From Pirellulaceae bacterium (GTDB lineage Bacteria; Planctomycetota; Planctomycetia; Pirellulales; Pirellulaceae): a DNA stretch of 43,125 bases. Numbering within the stretch: the stretch's first letter is position 1; each line of letters starts with the position of its first letter. Under the pieces are notes generated by a model that made no database searches, had not been told where the DNA came from, and worked only from the letters and a program-made list of their open reading frames with translations. The position numbers and the translations under genes are program-made. Location of the stretch: positions 1 through 43,125 of the forward strand of contig JANQJJ010000371.1 of NCBI GenBank assembly GCA_028281725.1, read 5' to 3'. Shown in pieces: positions 8,343-17,045 of this stretch.

Positions 8343-9620
8343 TCAGGTGGTGTACTGGCTTACATCGATCAGAATCATCTGGCGCTGCCCCGACATCATC
8401 GAGTCGATACACAACGTCTTGCCGTCACGGCTCCACCCGGGATGCAAGTCGCATCGATGCGGTTTGCCACGCACCGCTTCGGGTTGAAAAAACGTACCCA
8501 GTTCAATCCGCTGGTTGTCGGCAGGTCGGAACAAATAGAGATGATGAAGATTATCTCGACCGGGATAAGTATCTGTGCAAATCCACTGACCGTCCGGCGA
8601 ATAGGTACAGTGACCATCGACCTTGAGAATCCCGTCTCCGACCACTTCCTGCTTGCCGGACTGATCATCATAAAGAAAAAATCGACTTCCGATTTCCGGT
8701 TCCCGGGACCAGGCCAAGATCTGCCGAGGATTTTTCCAGATGAAGTGAGAAACCATGTCGTGATCTGCTACCACATGGATGTCCGACCCGTCAGGCTTGG
8801 CGGTAAGCATGCGGGTCTTCCAAGGGGAGCTCAAATCCCGTCGCCAGCGGTGAAGGAAAATGAATCGATCGCCGCTGGGGTTGAACAACAGGTGATTGAA
8901 CCAGTGAAGCGACTCCTTCATCGAATCCTGAGGCGCGATGTCCAGCATCCGCGCCAGCGATATGACCAATTGGTGCTCACCGGTTTCGAGATCCAAACGA
9001 TAGATGCCGTCGCGGTCGGTTACTTTTTGTTGACCGTAGGGATCTACGATGCCTTCGTACCCGTAGCCGGGACGCAGCACGCCGAGTCGTGCAAAATTGA
9101 CACTCATCGCCGTCTTGCCGGTCGGGCTAACCGTATAGACGGGACGCTCGAGAATCTGCTGTTGTCCCGTCTCGACGTCCTGGATCACCGATCCGTAGTG
9201 CCCCTCCAAACGCGTGTTAAAGATGACTTTGGAGTCGGACCCAGGCAACCACTGCAGCATACAACCTTGCTGCCAACACCAGGCCGAGGTCTCGCCAATC
9301 TTGATCCAGGCGTCGCCATCCTGGAGGTCAACCATTCCCAGTTCAATAACGTCGCTGGGCGTCGGGGGACGACTTTCGAAGTCGACGGCCATTCCGAGCA
9401 CGTACCTGCCGGAAGAATCAAATTGGAGTTTGTCGTAGTACCCGAACCAGTGAGCCTTCGGTCCCTTGGTAATCGTTCGTATCGGGACCTGCGGCTTGGC
9501 CGCTTTTTCGTCTGCCCAAATTTTTTTGTCGGCACTCGCGACAGGCAATCCGGCCACGGCCAAAGCCTTGAGAAATCCCCGCCGGTCCGCGCCGACCCAC
9601 GCTGAAGTTCCACGCCTCAC
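8343..9620 (-). CDS. Tat-exported beta-propeller protein (oligogalacturonate-lyase/TolB-like)
   Basis: The product has 425 residues. The frame stays open upstream to 9866 without a plausible start; GTG 9620, with GGGAGAGAG about 8-12 bases upstream, gives a twin-arginine signal (DRRGFLKALAVAGLPVASA). The mature part has repeated blades of about 45-55 residues with 'FDSSGRYVLG', 'LLFNPSGDRFIF', 'CTYSPDGQWICTD' and 'GWSRDGKTLCID' turns, typical of TolB/WD40-like propellers. Phrases such as HWFGYYDKLQFD near the start, and histidines in WFNHLLFNP, VSHFIW and DGHCTYSPDGQ, recall the oligogalacturonate lyase propeller, which uses histidines to hold Mn2+. Pectin-fragment cleavage is therefore possible but not shown. 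It converges with the gene ending at 8327. Confidence 0.8.
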   Translation of the reverse strand: MRRGTSAWVGADRRGFLKALAVAGLPVASADKKIWADEKAAKPQVPIRTITKGPKAHWFGYYDKLQFDSSGRYVLGMAVDFESRPPTPSDVIELGMVDLQDGDAWIKIGETSAWCWQQGCMLQWLPGSDSKVIFNTRLEGHYGSVIQDVETGQQQILERPVYTVSPTGKTAMSVNFARLGVLRPGYGYEGIVDPYGQQKVTDRDGIYRLDLETGEHQLVISLARMLDIAPQDSMKESLHWFNHLLFNPSGDRFIFLHRWRRDLSSPWKTRMLTAKPDGSDIHVVADHDMVSHFIWKNPRQILAWSREPEIGSRFFLYDDQSGKQEVVGDGILKVDGHCTYSPDGQWICTDTYPGRDNLHHLYLFRPADNQRIELGTFFQPEAVRGKPHRCDLHPGWSRDGKTLCIDSMMSGQRQMILIDVSQYTT

Positions 9621-9866
9621 GGTTCTCTCTCCCAATTCTTGTAGCCTGTGGTCTGTCCAGTATTTTTGGCTCGATCTCGCTAAAACGATTTGATTGTAGC
9701 CGATGCTCTTCGCTCCCACCTTGTCGCCGAACACTCCGCGATCGGTGCGTTGCCGTCGCTCGCCATCGCAGTGCAGCGATCCGTGAGGCTCGCTCGGTCC
9801 GGAGCCACAGCAGCCATCCGAGCGAACGCAGTGACTTCCAAACGCGACGACTTCCAAACGCGCCAA

Positions 9867-10652
9867 CTATCTGGTTTCTAACCGAGCAAGATGTTGTTGA
9901 GCCAACGTCCCAAAATTAGCATCCTCGATGAGTTCCAGCGGCGAGTATCTGGGATGCCTTGACTCTTTGTAGGGGTCATTCCCCTTGGTGTTGTAACAGC
10001 AGATCAGTGACCATCTGGGATCGGAACTTGTATTCTGATCACTGCGGTGCAGCAGGTTGCCGTGAAAGAACAGGCCATCGCCCGGCTCCATCTCGACGTG
10101 CTCAACCGGCAGACGTTCCAGGATCGCATCGACGCGTTCCAGATCCGCGCCGGTCTGCCCACCCACCTTGCCATGATCAATGCGCCCAATATGATGCGAA
10201 CCCGGAATAATCTGCAGGCATCCATTCTCTTGGGTCGCGCGATCCACGGCGATGAAACAGCTGCCCATGGTCGGATAAAGACAACCAAAGTCGTACCAGT
10301 AACCATAATCTTGATGCCACTCCCAGGCGCCTCCTACCAGAGGTTCTTTGAGCATCATCTTGTGATGGTAGTGGTAGACTTCATCGCCGAGCAACTGGGC
10401 CATGTTGCTTGCCACGCGCGGCAAGCGAACCACGGCGGAATAGAGATCGTCTCGGAGCTCATTGCTGAGCGAGAGAGTCGTAGTGCCCCCTTTTGCGTCC
10501 TCGCGACTTGTCGCGCTGGAGACGAACTCTCTGTCGGCTCGCGCGTAAAGGCTCAGTAACCGTATGTCAGCTTTAGAAAACAGGCTGCGGACGAGGGCGA
10601 ATCCCTGCTCGGCGAAATTCTCTCGTTCTGCCTGCGTAATGGTATACGTCAT
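9867..10652 (-). CDS. Phytanoyl-CoA dioxygenase (PhyH) family Fe(II)/2-oxoglutarate oxygenase
   Basis: This is a 261-residue cytosolic member of the PhyH family, which hydroxylates small molecules using Fe(II) and 2-oxoglutarate. The facial triad is visible: H113 and D115 in EWHQDYGYWY, and H202 in NLLHRSDQN. R213 lies 11 residues after H202, the same spacing as the 2-oxoglutarate-binding arginine of human PHYH. Upstream, YHHKMMLKEP and CLQIIPGSHHIG are usual family segments. I choose ATG 10652 because AGGGGA lies about 8 bases upstream; an ATG 33 bases further out lacks a ribosome site. The substrate is unknown, and planctomycete genomes usually hold many such paralogues. The gene is divergent from the FG-GAP gene at 10941. 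Confidence 0.9.
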   Translation of the reverse strand: MTYTITQAERENFAEQGFALVRSLFSKADIRLLSLYARADREFVSSATSREDAKGGTTTLSLSNELRDDLYSAVVRLPRVASNMAQLLGDEVYHYHHKMMLKEPLVGGAWEWHQDYGYWYDFGCLYPTMGSCFIAVDRATQENGCLQIIPGSHHIGRIDHGKVGGQTGADLERVDAILERLPVEHVEMEPGDGLFFHGNLLHRSDQNTSSDPRWSLICCYNTKGNDPYKESRHPRYSPLELIEDANFGTLAQQHLARLETR

Positions 10653-10940
10653 GATAGCTGTCCCCTGCTCTTCCAACTCCTGCATTGCTGCATCGATGTC
10701 AACCTTCCGGCACAGATTTCCGGTAAGATAGCTAGTCGATATCAGAGCTTAACCGATATGGCAAGAATAGCAATTTGCCGACAGGCTCATGCCGCCAGCT
10801 AGGTGGCGAGTTTGCGATCCGGAAGGGAAGCCCTCATTTGAAGACACGCTTTCAGCCTGGAAGGCGCGCTAGTTCGTCGCTCGGGCGCTAGAACGCTCGG
10901 GCGCCCCAACCGTTTGCCCAACGACCTGGAGGAAACACCG

Positions 10941-12170
10941 ATGAAAAACGTGGTTCGAGTTAGAACTTCTTTCTTTCTGCTTTTCTGCGGGTTGAACATT
11001 CTTCCGGTTTCGCTCTGCCGGTGTGCCAGCCCCGTGGACTTACAGCCCCAAGAATTATCAGTCAAGCTCAAGGTCGGCTATGCGGTTCGAGCTGTCGACG
11101 TCGATGCGGATGGGAAGCTGGACATCGCCATAGTCGATAGCCGGCGAGTGCTTTGGCTCAAAAATCCGACCTGGTCGGAACATGTCATCTACTCAACACC
11201 AGATGCCAAATTTGATAACGTCTGCTTTGCACCGCACGACATCAATGGCGATGGTCGAGTCGATTTCGCGCTCGGCGCGGACTGGCAGTTCGGGAACTCC
11301 GATTCCGGGGGTACCATCGGTTGGCTTGAGCATACCGACGATGGGCCGTGGACCTATCACCCAATCGCTACCGAGCCAACAACGCATCGCATGAATTGGA
11401 TGGACACTGGCGGCCGGCCTCAGCTCATCGTCGCCCCTCTGAAGGGACGCGGCAGCCGCCCACCCGGCTTTGACCAAGTCGGAATTCGCTTACTGGCCTT
11501 CGAGCCGGGCGCGAACCCTGCCGAAGGCGCCTGGAATCGACGCCTGCTAACAGACGCCCTGCACGTGATGCACAATTTTGACGTCACCGATATCGATGAC
11601 GACGGACGCCTTGACTTGGTAACCGCCAGTTACGAAGGAGCGACCTGGGTCAAGTTAGACGATTCCGGCGGCGTGACCTTAAGGCAGCTCGGTTCTGGCC
11701 AGGAGGAGCCCGCTCCCAAGCGCGGAGCCAGCGAGATTCGTCACGGTCGCTTGGCGGGTGGACGCAGTTACCTTGCAACCGTCGAACCGTGGCATGGAGA
11801 CAAAATCGTCGTCTATGTTGCGCCGGACACTTGGCAGACAAACAGTGCCCTTTGGTCTCGCTCGGTGATTGACGATCAACTTGCTTGGGGGCATGCCGTC
11901 GCTTGCGCCAACCTGGATGACGACGCCGATCAGGAACTGATTATTGGCGTCCGCGATGACCAGAATCAGCAGTATCGACGCGGGCTGAGAATCTACGATC
12001 CGGTAGACGCTGGGAACGGTCAGTGGAAGCGGCAAATCGTAGATCCCGGCGCCGTCGCGATCGAGGATTTAACTGTCGCGGATCTGGATGGCGATGGCGA
12101 CACCGATATCATTGCCGTCGGTAGAGCGACCCACAACGCAAAGATCTATTGGAATCGTTTGATCAAGTAG
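10941..12170 (+). CDS. Secreted FG-GAP/VCBS-repeat beta-propeller protein
   Basis: This 409-residue exported protein has a signal peptide (MKNVVRVRTSFFLLFCGLNI, cut near CRCAS). The start ATG 10941 follows GGAGGAA at a good distance. At least five blades carry the calcium-binding loop DxDxDGxxD: VDADGKLDIAIVD, INGDGRVDFALG, IDDDGRLDLVTAS, LDDDADQELIIGV and LDGDGDTDIIAVG. Such integrin-like propellers bind partners or sugars at the cell surface, and many in planctomycetes are stand-alone. No catalytic domain is attached. It is divergent from the PhyH gene, and a pair of short direct repeats lies in the shared upstream region (10878-10904). Confidence 0.88.
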   Translation: MKNVVRVRTSFFLLFCGLNILPVSLCRCASPVDLQPQELSVKLKVGYAVRAVDVDADGKLDIAIVDSRRVLWLKNPTWSEHVIYSTPDAKFDNVCFAPHDINGDGRVDFALGADWQFGNSDSGGTIGWLEHTDDGPWTYHPIATEPTTHRMNWMDTGGRPQLIVAPLKGRGSRPPGFDQVGIRLLAFEPGANPAEGAWNRRLLTDALHVMHNFDVTDIDDDGRLDLVTASYEGATWVKLDDSGGVTLRQLGSGQEEPAPKRGASEIRHGRLAGGRSYLATVEPWHGDKIVVYVAPDTWQTNSALWSRSVIDDQLAWGHAVACANLDDDADQELIIGVRDDQNQQYRRGLRIYDPVDAGNGQWKRQIVDPGAVAIEDLTVADLDGDGDTDIIAVGRATHNAKIYWNRLIK

Positions 12171-12262
12171 TCCCAGCGAAACTCCGCAGCCGAATGGTTG
12201 CCAATCAGGGGCAGCCAGCCAGTGTCGCCGGGGCGACTAGATTTTTGCAAGACGAAAACCGC

Positions 12263-13111
12263 TCATTTTGAATACTTGGCAACTTGGCTTTTCATAAATG
12301 CCAAGCCCTCTTGTGCCAGTTGAATTTCATCATCAAACATGCGACGCCAGATTTTCGTCGCCGCGGCAATCTCAGGTAGCGCCAAACCGAAGGCTTCGAT
12401 CACCAGCCAGCCGTCATAGCCGACGTCCGATATGGATTGAAAATTCTCATCCCACCGAACATTCCCCGCACCAGGCGTACTCCGATCATTCTCACTTATG
12501 TGGATGTGGCACAGGACATCTTGGATATCACTGAGCGCCTGGGAGATACTCTTTTCCTCGATGTTACTGTGAAACGTGTCGTACATCACACCGCAAGCCG
12601 GATGGTTGACTTCACGAGCAAAACGCGCCGCGTCCGCATGCGCATTCAGAAAGTAGCATTCGAACCGGTTAAGCGCCTCGACGCCCAGCTTCACGCCGAC
12701 CGAACCGGCATGCTCAGCCACAGCCCGCATACTCTCGACACCCCACGCCCATTCCTCTTGGGTCGGACCGGCGCCAGAGAAATGCCCCAGCGCAGAATGA
12801 TAGGGTCCGCACAGCGTCTGAACGCCGGCCGCGGCGCAGCAATCGAGCGTCTTCTTTGAAAGCTCCACCCCCTTGGCTCGGACGGACGCGTCAGCGCTGA
12901 TTGGATTGTCTTCCAGGTTGCGAATGGTGACGGCGGTCCGTTCCAACCCGAGCTCGTCCAGTTTCTTTCCCCAGTAAGCGTAGTCCAGGTCCAGGTTGAA
13001 CAGTGGAAACTCAATGCCGTCGTATCCCAGCGACTTGAGCTTCTCCAAGGTAGGCAGCATGTCCTGGCTAATCTCGCCACCCCAGAGCAAAAGATTCATG
13101 CCGTATTTCAT
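12263..13111 (-). CDS. Ketohexose 3-epimerase (D-tagatose/D-psicose 3-epimerase family)
   Basis: A 282-residue TIM-barrel sugar isomerase. The four catalytic residues of Pseudomonas cichorii D-tagatose 3-epimerase (Glu152, Asp185, His211, Glu246) correspond here to E145, D178, H204 and E239, all with the same offset of seven. They sit in GVEALNRFE, YDTFHSNIEE, HIHISENDRSTPG and VIEAFG, the last three being hallmark motifs of this family. The enzyme would interconvert ketohexoses at C3, using a divalent metal held by those residues. The start is ATG 13111, preceded by GGAGA; the frame is open further upstream to 13309, but that extension overlaps the next gene and has no ribosome site. It has no signal peptide and is cytosolic. 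Substrate choice (tagatose, psicose or an erythrulose-like sugar) is undecided. Confidence 0.9.
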   Translation of the reverse strand: MKYGMNLLLWGGEISQDMLPTLEKLKSLGYDGIEFPLFNLDLDYAYWGKKLDELGLERTAVTIRNLEDNPISADASVRAKGVELSKKTLDCCAAAGVQTLCGPYHSALGHFSGAGPTQEEWAWGVESMRAVAEHAGSVGVKLGVEALNRFECYFLNAHADAARFAREVNHPACGVMYDTFHSNIEEKSISQALSDIQDVLCHIHISENDRSTPGAGNVRWDENFQSISDVGYDGWLVIEAFGLALPEIAAATKIWRRMFDDEIQLAQEGLAFMKSQVAKYSK

Positions 13112-13205
13112 CACCAAGTCTCCAATGTCGTAGTTGTTTTCAGCTTGTGTGTCGTATTTCAGGTGTGCCAGTCTAGACGCTTTTTCCCATTCCCGCACTA
13201 GGACG

Positions 13206-13889
13206 TTATTCCGACCTGCGTTGCCCAGCCCCCGCTTTTGCATCTGGCGGCGTGAGCAATTCGTCGGCCGATTGACGCACTCTCGGGCGAGCCGTGGCCA
13301 GCCAATCAATCACGGACTCTGGAAGCAGCGGCAGTCCGACACGCCGCATGACGCCGTTGAGCCTCATCAAGAGTAGGCGATCATCGTGGTAGTCGGCCAA
13401 GAATCGCTCTCGGATGAATCGAGGCACTGCGACGGTGAGCTGTGTCACCGGTTTGCGACAAATCTTGTTGGCAGCCGCTTGCAGCAGCCGGGCATCCAGG
13501 GAGTCGAACGTGGCATAGTAATCGTCCAGTAGCCGTGGCTCGCGTTCGACGAGAATGGAATCCAACAACAGCTCCACACTGATGTGCCCAACGAAGCCGG
13601 CCTGGTGTCCAAGCCCTTTTTCCAGTATCTCACGCAGCTCCACCGCGAACCCGGTATTCAGTAGGACAAATCGTTCGCCCTGGTGGAACCAACCATCATC
13701 TTCATGGTGCTGCACTACGCCACGGGCAAGGGAAGATACCACCGGATCCGGGTCCGAGGTAACTGGCTCGGCAAACTGTCGACGCGCGCGATTCTTGCGG
13801 TCGATCATACTTAGCCAATCTGGCAGAGCCGTGCCCGCGGCGAAGTAGGGTTCGCCCAGGTGCTTGTAGGCATGAGCTAGATAGTTCAA
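13206..13889 (-). CDS. AcpH-like (acyl-carrier-protein phosphodiesterase-related) protein
   Basis: The product has about 227 residues if it starts at TTG 13889, which places NYLAHAY at the N-terminus, as in AcpH (which begins MNFLAH). A TTG at 13913 would add eight residues; neither has a strong ribosome site. Conserved-looking histidines and acids follow the AcpH pattern: NYLAHAY, AGTALPDWL, ARGVVQHHEDDGWFH and GHISVELLLD. AcpH removes phosphopantetheine from acyl carrier protein and has an HD-domain-like fold. The match is weak outside these motifs, so this may be a metal-dependent hydrolase with another substrate. It lies 94 bp upstream of the epimerase gene on the same strand. Confidence 0.6.
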   Translation of the reverse strand: MNYLAHAYKHLGEPYFAAGTALPDWLSMIDRKNRARRQFAEPVTSDPDPVVSSLARGVVQHHEDDGWFHQGERFVLLNTGFAVELREILEKGLGHQAGFVGHISVELLLDSILVEREPRLLDDYYATFDSLDARLLQAAANKICRKPVTQLTVAVPRFIRERFLADYHDDRLLLMRLNGVMRRVGLPLLPESVIDWLATARPRVRQSADELLTPPDAKAGAGQRRSE

Positions 13890-14108
13890 CGGATTATTCT
13901 CTGTTCTCGGCAAGAACTATGTTGCATACGGCGCCAGAGTATCTGACAATGGAAATTGTACCCACCGCGAGACGCCTCTAAAGAACCAGCGGCACCCCCA
14001 CCCGGACACCCCAGTCCCAGTGCTGATACGAAGCTCCACACGCGCCCAACCAGGTCGCAACTGATATCGCAGCTATCGTTTTTTAACCGACTCCTACTCG
14101 AGTTCACT

Positions 14109-15497
14109 ATGACTATCCCACTCTATGGATTGGACCGTCGAGGATTTTTGCGCGTGGGTGCTGGAGGAGTTGTCGGGGCGACACTTCCCGGCATCCGGGC
14201 GTCAGCCGATGATCTCGGCTCGGAAGCAAAACTCGGTTTTGGACGAGCCAAGTCGGTGTTGATCGTAATACTAAGCGGCGGCCCCAGCCAACTCGACACG
14301 CTCGATCCCAAGCCGGAAGCGCCGGCGGAGGTCCGCGGGGAGTTCTCCCCAATATCAACAACGATTCCAGGCGTCTCGGTCTGCGAGCATCTACCCAGAC
14401 TGGCACAGCAGACCGACCGCTGGTCCATCATGCGCACCTTGGCGCACCGCGAGCATAACCACTTGTTGGCAACCCATGTAGCGCTTACCGGACGACCGAC
14501 CCCCTTGCCACGCGGCGGAAGCGATCTGGATCGTGTCGAGTCGCGTAGTGACTTTCCTAACTACGCGGCAGCTCTCGACTTCATTCGTACGCCTCAGGAT
14601 GGGATTCCGACAGGCGTTTCGCTTCCCAACTACTTTATCGAAGGCCCACTCACCTGGCCCGGTCAGCATGCGGGCTTTCTCGGGCCGCAACACGATCCGT
14701 GGCAGATTCGCGGCGACCCCAATGACAAGAACTTTCGCATGGAAGCCCTCAGTATGCGCGATGGAATGTCGCTAGGTCGCCTGCGGTCTCGACGCGAGTT
14801 GCTGGAGGAACTCAGTAGTGGTCGCCGCTTGCTTTCGAGCGACGACGCCAATTCGTTTCGCGACCAACAGGAAGTCGCGTTTGGTTTGTTAACGTCCGGT
14901 CGCATGGTGGAAGCCTTTGAACTGGATCGCGAGACGGACGAGGTACGCGATCGCTACGGTCGCAATAAGTTTGGTCAATCGTTGCTTCTGTCGCGCAGAT
15001 TGATTGAGGCGGGCGTGCCGGTCGTTCAGGCAGCGATGGGAATAGTGCAAACGTGGGACACGCACGTCGATAACTGGGGCAAGCTGAAAAACACACTGCT
15101 GCCACAACTCGATACGGGGCTGGCGGCATTGACCGACGACTTGCTCGCGTCCGGTTTGCTCGACCAAACACTCGTGATCGTCATGGGAGAATTCGGACGC
15201 ACGCCCAAGGTATCCACCTTGCCGGGGCAAACGATTCCTGGACGCGATCATTGGGCCCACGCGTACTCGGGCCTATTCGCCGGAGCTGGTGTCCGGGGAG
15301 GACAAGTCATTGGGAAAACCGATGCGCAGGCGGCGTACCCGGTAACTCGGGCCTGGTCACCCGCCGACATCTGCAGCACGGTATTCAACGCGCTCGGTGT
15401 GGAGCACGATGTCACGATCACCGATCCGCTCCAGCGGCCCCATCATCTACTCAACGGAACCGTGATCTCACCGCTCTATACAGGACACAGTGGATGA
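14109..15497 (+). CDS. DUF1501 protein, Tat-exported (first of a pair)
   Basis: This 462-residue protein begins with a twin-arginine signal (LDRRGFLRVGAGGVVGATLPG); ATG 14109 is the start that places it at the N-terminus, although the frame is open from 13956. It has the DUF1501 marks, with an alkaline-phosphatase/sulfatase-like fold: ILSGGPSQLDTLDPKPEAP, EVRGEFSPI, VCEHLPRLAQQ, RDRYGRNKFGQSLLLSRRL, WDTHVDNW, VIVMGEFGRTPK and PGRDHWAHAYSGLFAGAGV. In planctomycetes these genes almost always accompany DUF1549/DUF1553 cytochrome-like proteins, as here. Their biochemical role has not been settled as far as I know. Its stop overlaps the next start (ATGA), so translation of the pair is probably coupled. 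Confidence 0.9.
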   Translation: MTIPLYGLDRRGFLRVGAGGVVGATLPGIRASADDLGSEAKLGFGRAKSVLIVILSGGPSQLDTLDPKPEAPAEVRGEFSPISTTIPGVSVCEHLPRLAQQTDRWSIMRTLAHREHNHLLATHVALTGRPTPLPRGGSDLDRVESRSDFPNYAAALDFIRTPQDGIPTGVSLPNYFIEGPLTWPGQHAGFLGPQHDPWQIRGDPNDKNFRMEALSMRDGMSLGRLRSRRELLEELSSGRRLLSSDDANSFRDQQEVAFGLLTSGRMVEAFELDRETDEVRDRYGRNKFGQSLLLSRRLIEAGVPVVQAAMGIVQTWDTHVDNWGKLKNTLLPQLDTGLAALTDDLLASGLLDQTLVIVMGEFGRTPKVSTLPGQTIPGRDHWAHAYSGLFAGAGVRGGQVIGKTDAQAAYPVTRAWSPADICSTVFNALGVEHDVTITDPLQRPHHLLNGTVISPLYTGHSG

Positions 15498-16960
15498 GTC
15501 GCTCTACTCGACCAATGCGGAGTACCACCTGGCAGCACGCTATGGCCTCCCGTCGCGAAGCGCTACAAGTCGGTGCCATCGGAATCCTGGGCCTGGGCAT
15601 GAACCACCTTTCTGGATTGCGCGAGTCGCAGGCCGGCGAAGTCATTCCGGCCGGTACGGCCAAGTCCTGTATTTTCATCTTTCTTTCCGGCGGCTTGGCT
15701 CAGCACGACAGCTTTGACATGAAACCCGATGCACCCGACAACGTTCGAGGTGAATTTCGGCCCCGTGCAACCAGAACGCCCGGCCTGCAGATCTGCGAAC
15801 ATCTGCCCATGTTGGCCGAGCGCAGCCAGATGTGGTCGCTCTGCCGCTCGCTTACGCACGGGTCGAACGAGCATTCCGCTGCACACCATATCATGCTCAC
15901 CGGTCACTCGCAGTTGCCGGCCGGCTTCAAGCCCAACAGCCCCAGTCGATCGGATCGTCCGTCGATTGCCGCGGTGGCGGGCTACGTCGGTCAAGCACGC
16001 AACAACCTGCCGCCCGCGGCCATCTTGCCCGAGCGTCTGGTGCATTCCACCGGACGGGTCATTCCGGGCCAACTCGCCGGTGAGATGGGTTCCCAGCACG
16101 ATCCATGGCTCATCGAAGCGTCCCCCTTTCACAGTACCGCGTACGGAGCTTATCCCGAGTTTAGTTTTGACCACCAAGAACGGGGAAAACCGGATCAGCG
16201 CCTGTTTGAAGCACCCCAATTGACGCTTGCACCCGGGCTGGGAATGCACGAAGTTTCCGGTCGCCTAGCCCTGCTGGAAACGCTGCAACACCAATCCAAA
16301 ACCTTGGCCCATTCCGCCCAAGTCGCCAACTTCGATCGACTACGCCAGGGCGCCGTATCGCTGTTGACCGAACCATCGGTGCACCAAGCGCTCGACGTAA
16401 CGCGCGCAGACGACAAGTCGCTCGATCGCTACGGACGCAACTCGTTTGGTTGGTCCTTGTTGATGGCTCGAAGACTGGTCTCAGCTGGTGTCCAGTTGGT
16501 GCAAGTCAACCTGGGCAACGATGAAACTTGGGATACCCACGGGAACGCGTTTCCACACTTGAAGAATAACTTGCTTCCGCCAACCGACCGCGCCCTTTCC
16601 GCCTTGTTGGATGATCTGCATGCCAGTGGCGAGTTGGACGAAACGCTCATCGTCATGGCAGGGGAGTTTGGCCGCACGCCCCAGATCACCCTGCTGGAAA
16701 AACACTATCAGCTTCCTGGTCGCGACCACTGGGGCGCCGTACAAACGGTATTCTTCGCAGGCGGCGGAGTTCGTGGAGGCCATGTCGTGGGCAAATCGGA
16801 TTCCCTGGGTGCCTACCCCGCAGAAACCCCGGTCAAGCCAGAGAATTTTGCGGCCACGATCTACCACGCCCTGGGCATACCGGCGACTGCTGCCTGGCAC
16901 GACGCCCAAGATCGCCCCCACCAAATATATCACGGAGAACCGATTGCCGGCCTGAGTTAG
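15494..16960 (+). CDS. DUF1501 protein, Tat-like signal (second of a pair)
   Basis: This 488-residue paralogue has the same signatures: FLSGGLAQHDSFDMKPDAP, NVRGEFRPR, ICEHLPMLAER, LDRYGRNSFGWSLLMARRL, WDTHGNAFPHL, VMAGEFGRTPQ and PGRDHWGAVQTVFFAGGGV. The N-terminus has a variant twin-arginine motif (SRREALQVGAIGILGLG) rather than RRxFL. ATG 15494 overlaps the stop of the first DUF1501 gene by four bases, so this start is favoured over ATGs in the next 50 codons. Compared with the first copy it has a longer middle segment (PSRSDRPSIAAVAGYVGQA). The two copies probably arose by duplication and have since diverged well apart. Confidence 0.88.
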   Translation: MSRSTRPMRSTTWQHAMASRREALQVGAIGILGLGMNHLSGLRESQAGEVIPAGTAKSCIFIFLSGGLAQHDSFDMKPDAPDNVRGEFRPRATRTPGLQICEHLPMLAERSQMWSLCRSLTHGSNEHSAAHHIMLTGHSQLPAGFKPNSPSRSDRPSIAAVAGYVGQARNNLPPAAILPERLVHSTGRVIPGQLAGEMGSQHDPWLIEASPFHSTAYGAYPEFSFDHQERGKPDQRLFEAPQLTLAPGLGMHEVSGRLALLETLQHQSKTLAHSAQVANFDRLRQGAVSLLTEPSVHQALDVTRADDKSLDRYGRNSFGWSLLMARRLVSAGVQLVQVNLGNDETWDTHGNAFPHLKNNLLPPTDRALSALLDDLHASGELDETLIVMAGEFGRTPQITLLEKHYQLPGRDHWGAVQTVFFAGGGVRGGHVVGKSDSLGAYPAETPVKPENFAATIYHALGIPATAAWHDAQDRPHQIYHGEPIAGLS

Positions 16961-17045
16961 AAACCTCATGGCAGAAGTCAAGACGTCCCTGCCGGCCCTT
17001 CCTCGTTACGCTCCCCACCTCCCCCTAACCTTCGGCGAATCCACC

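Noticed and set aside
9621-9866. Upstream extension of the Tat-exported propeller gene
   Set aside because: The GTG at 9620 has a good ribosome site and starts just before the twin-arginine motif. The extension is unlike protein-coding sequence here.
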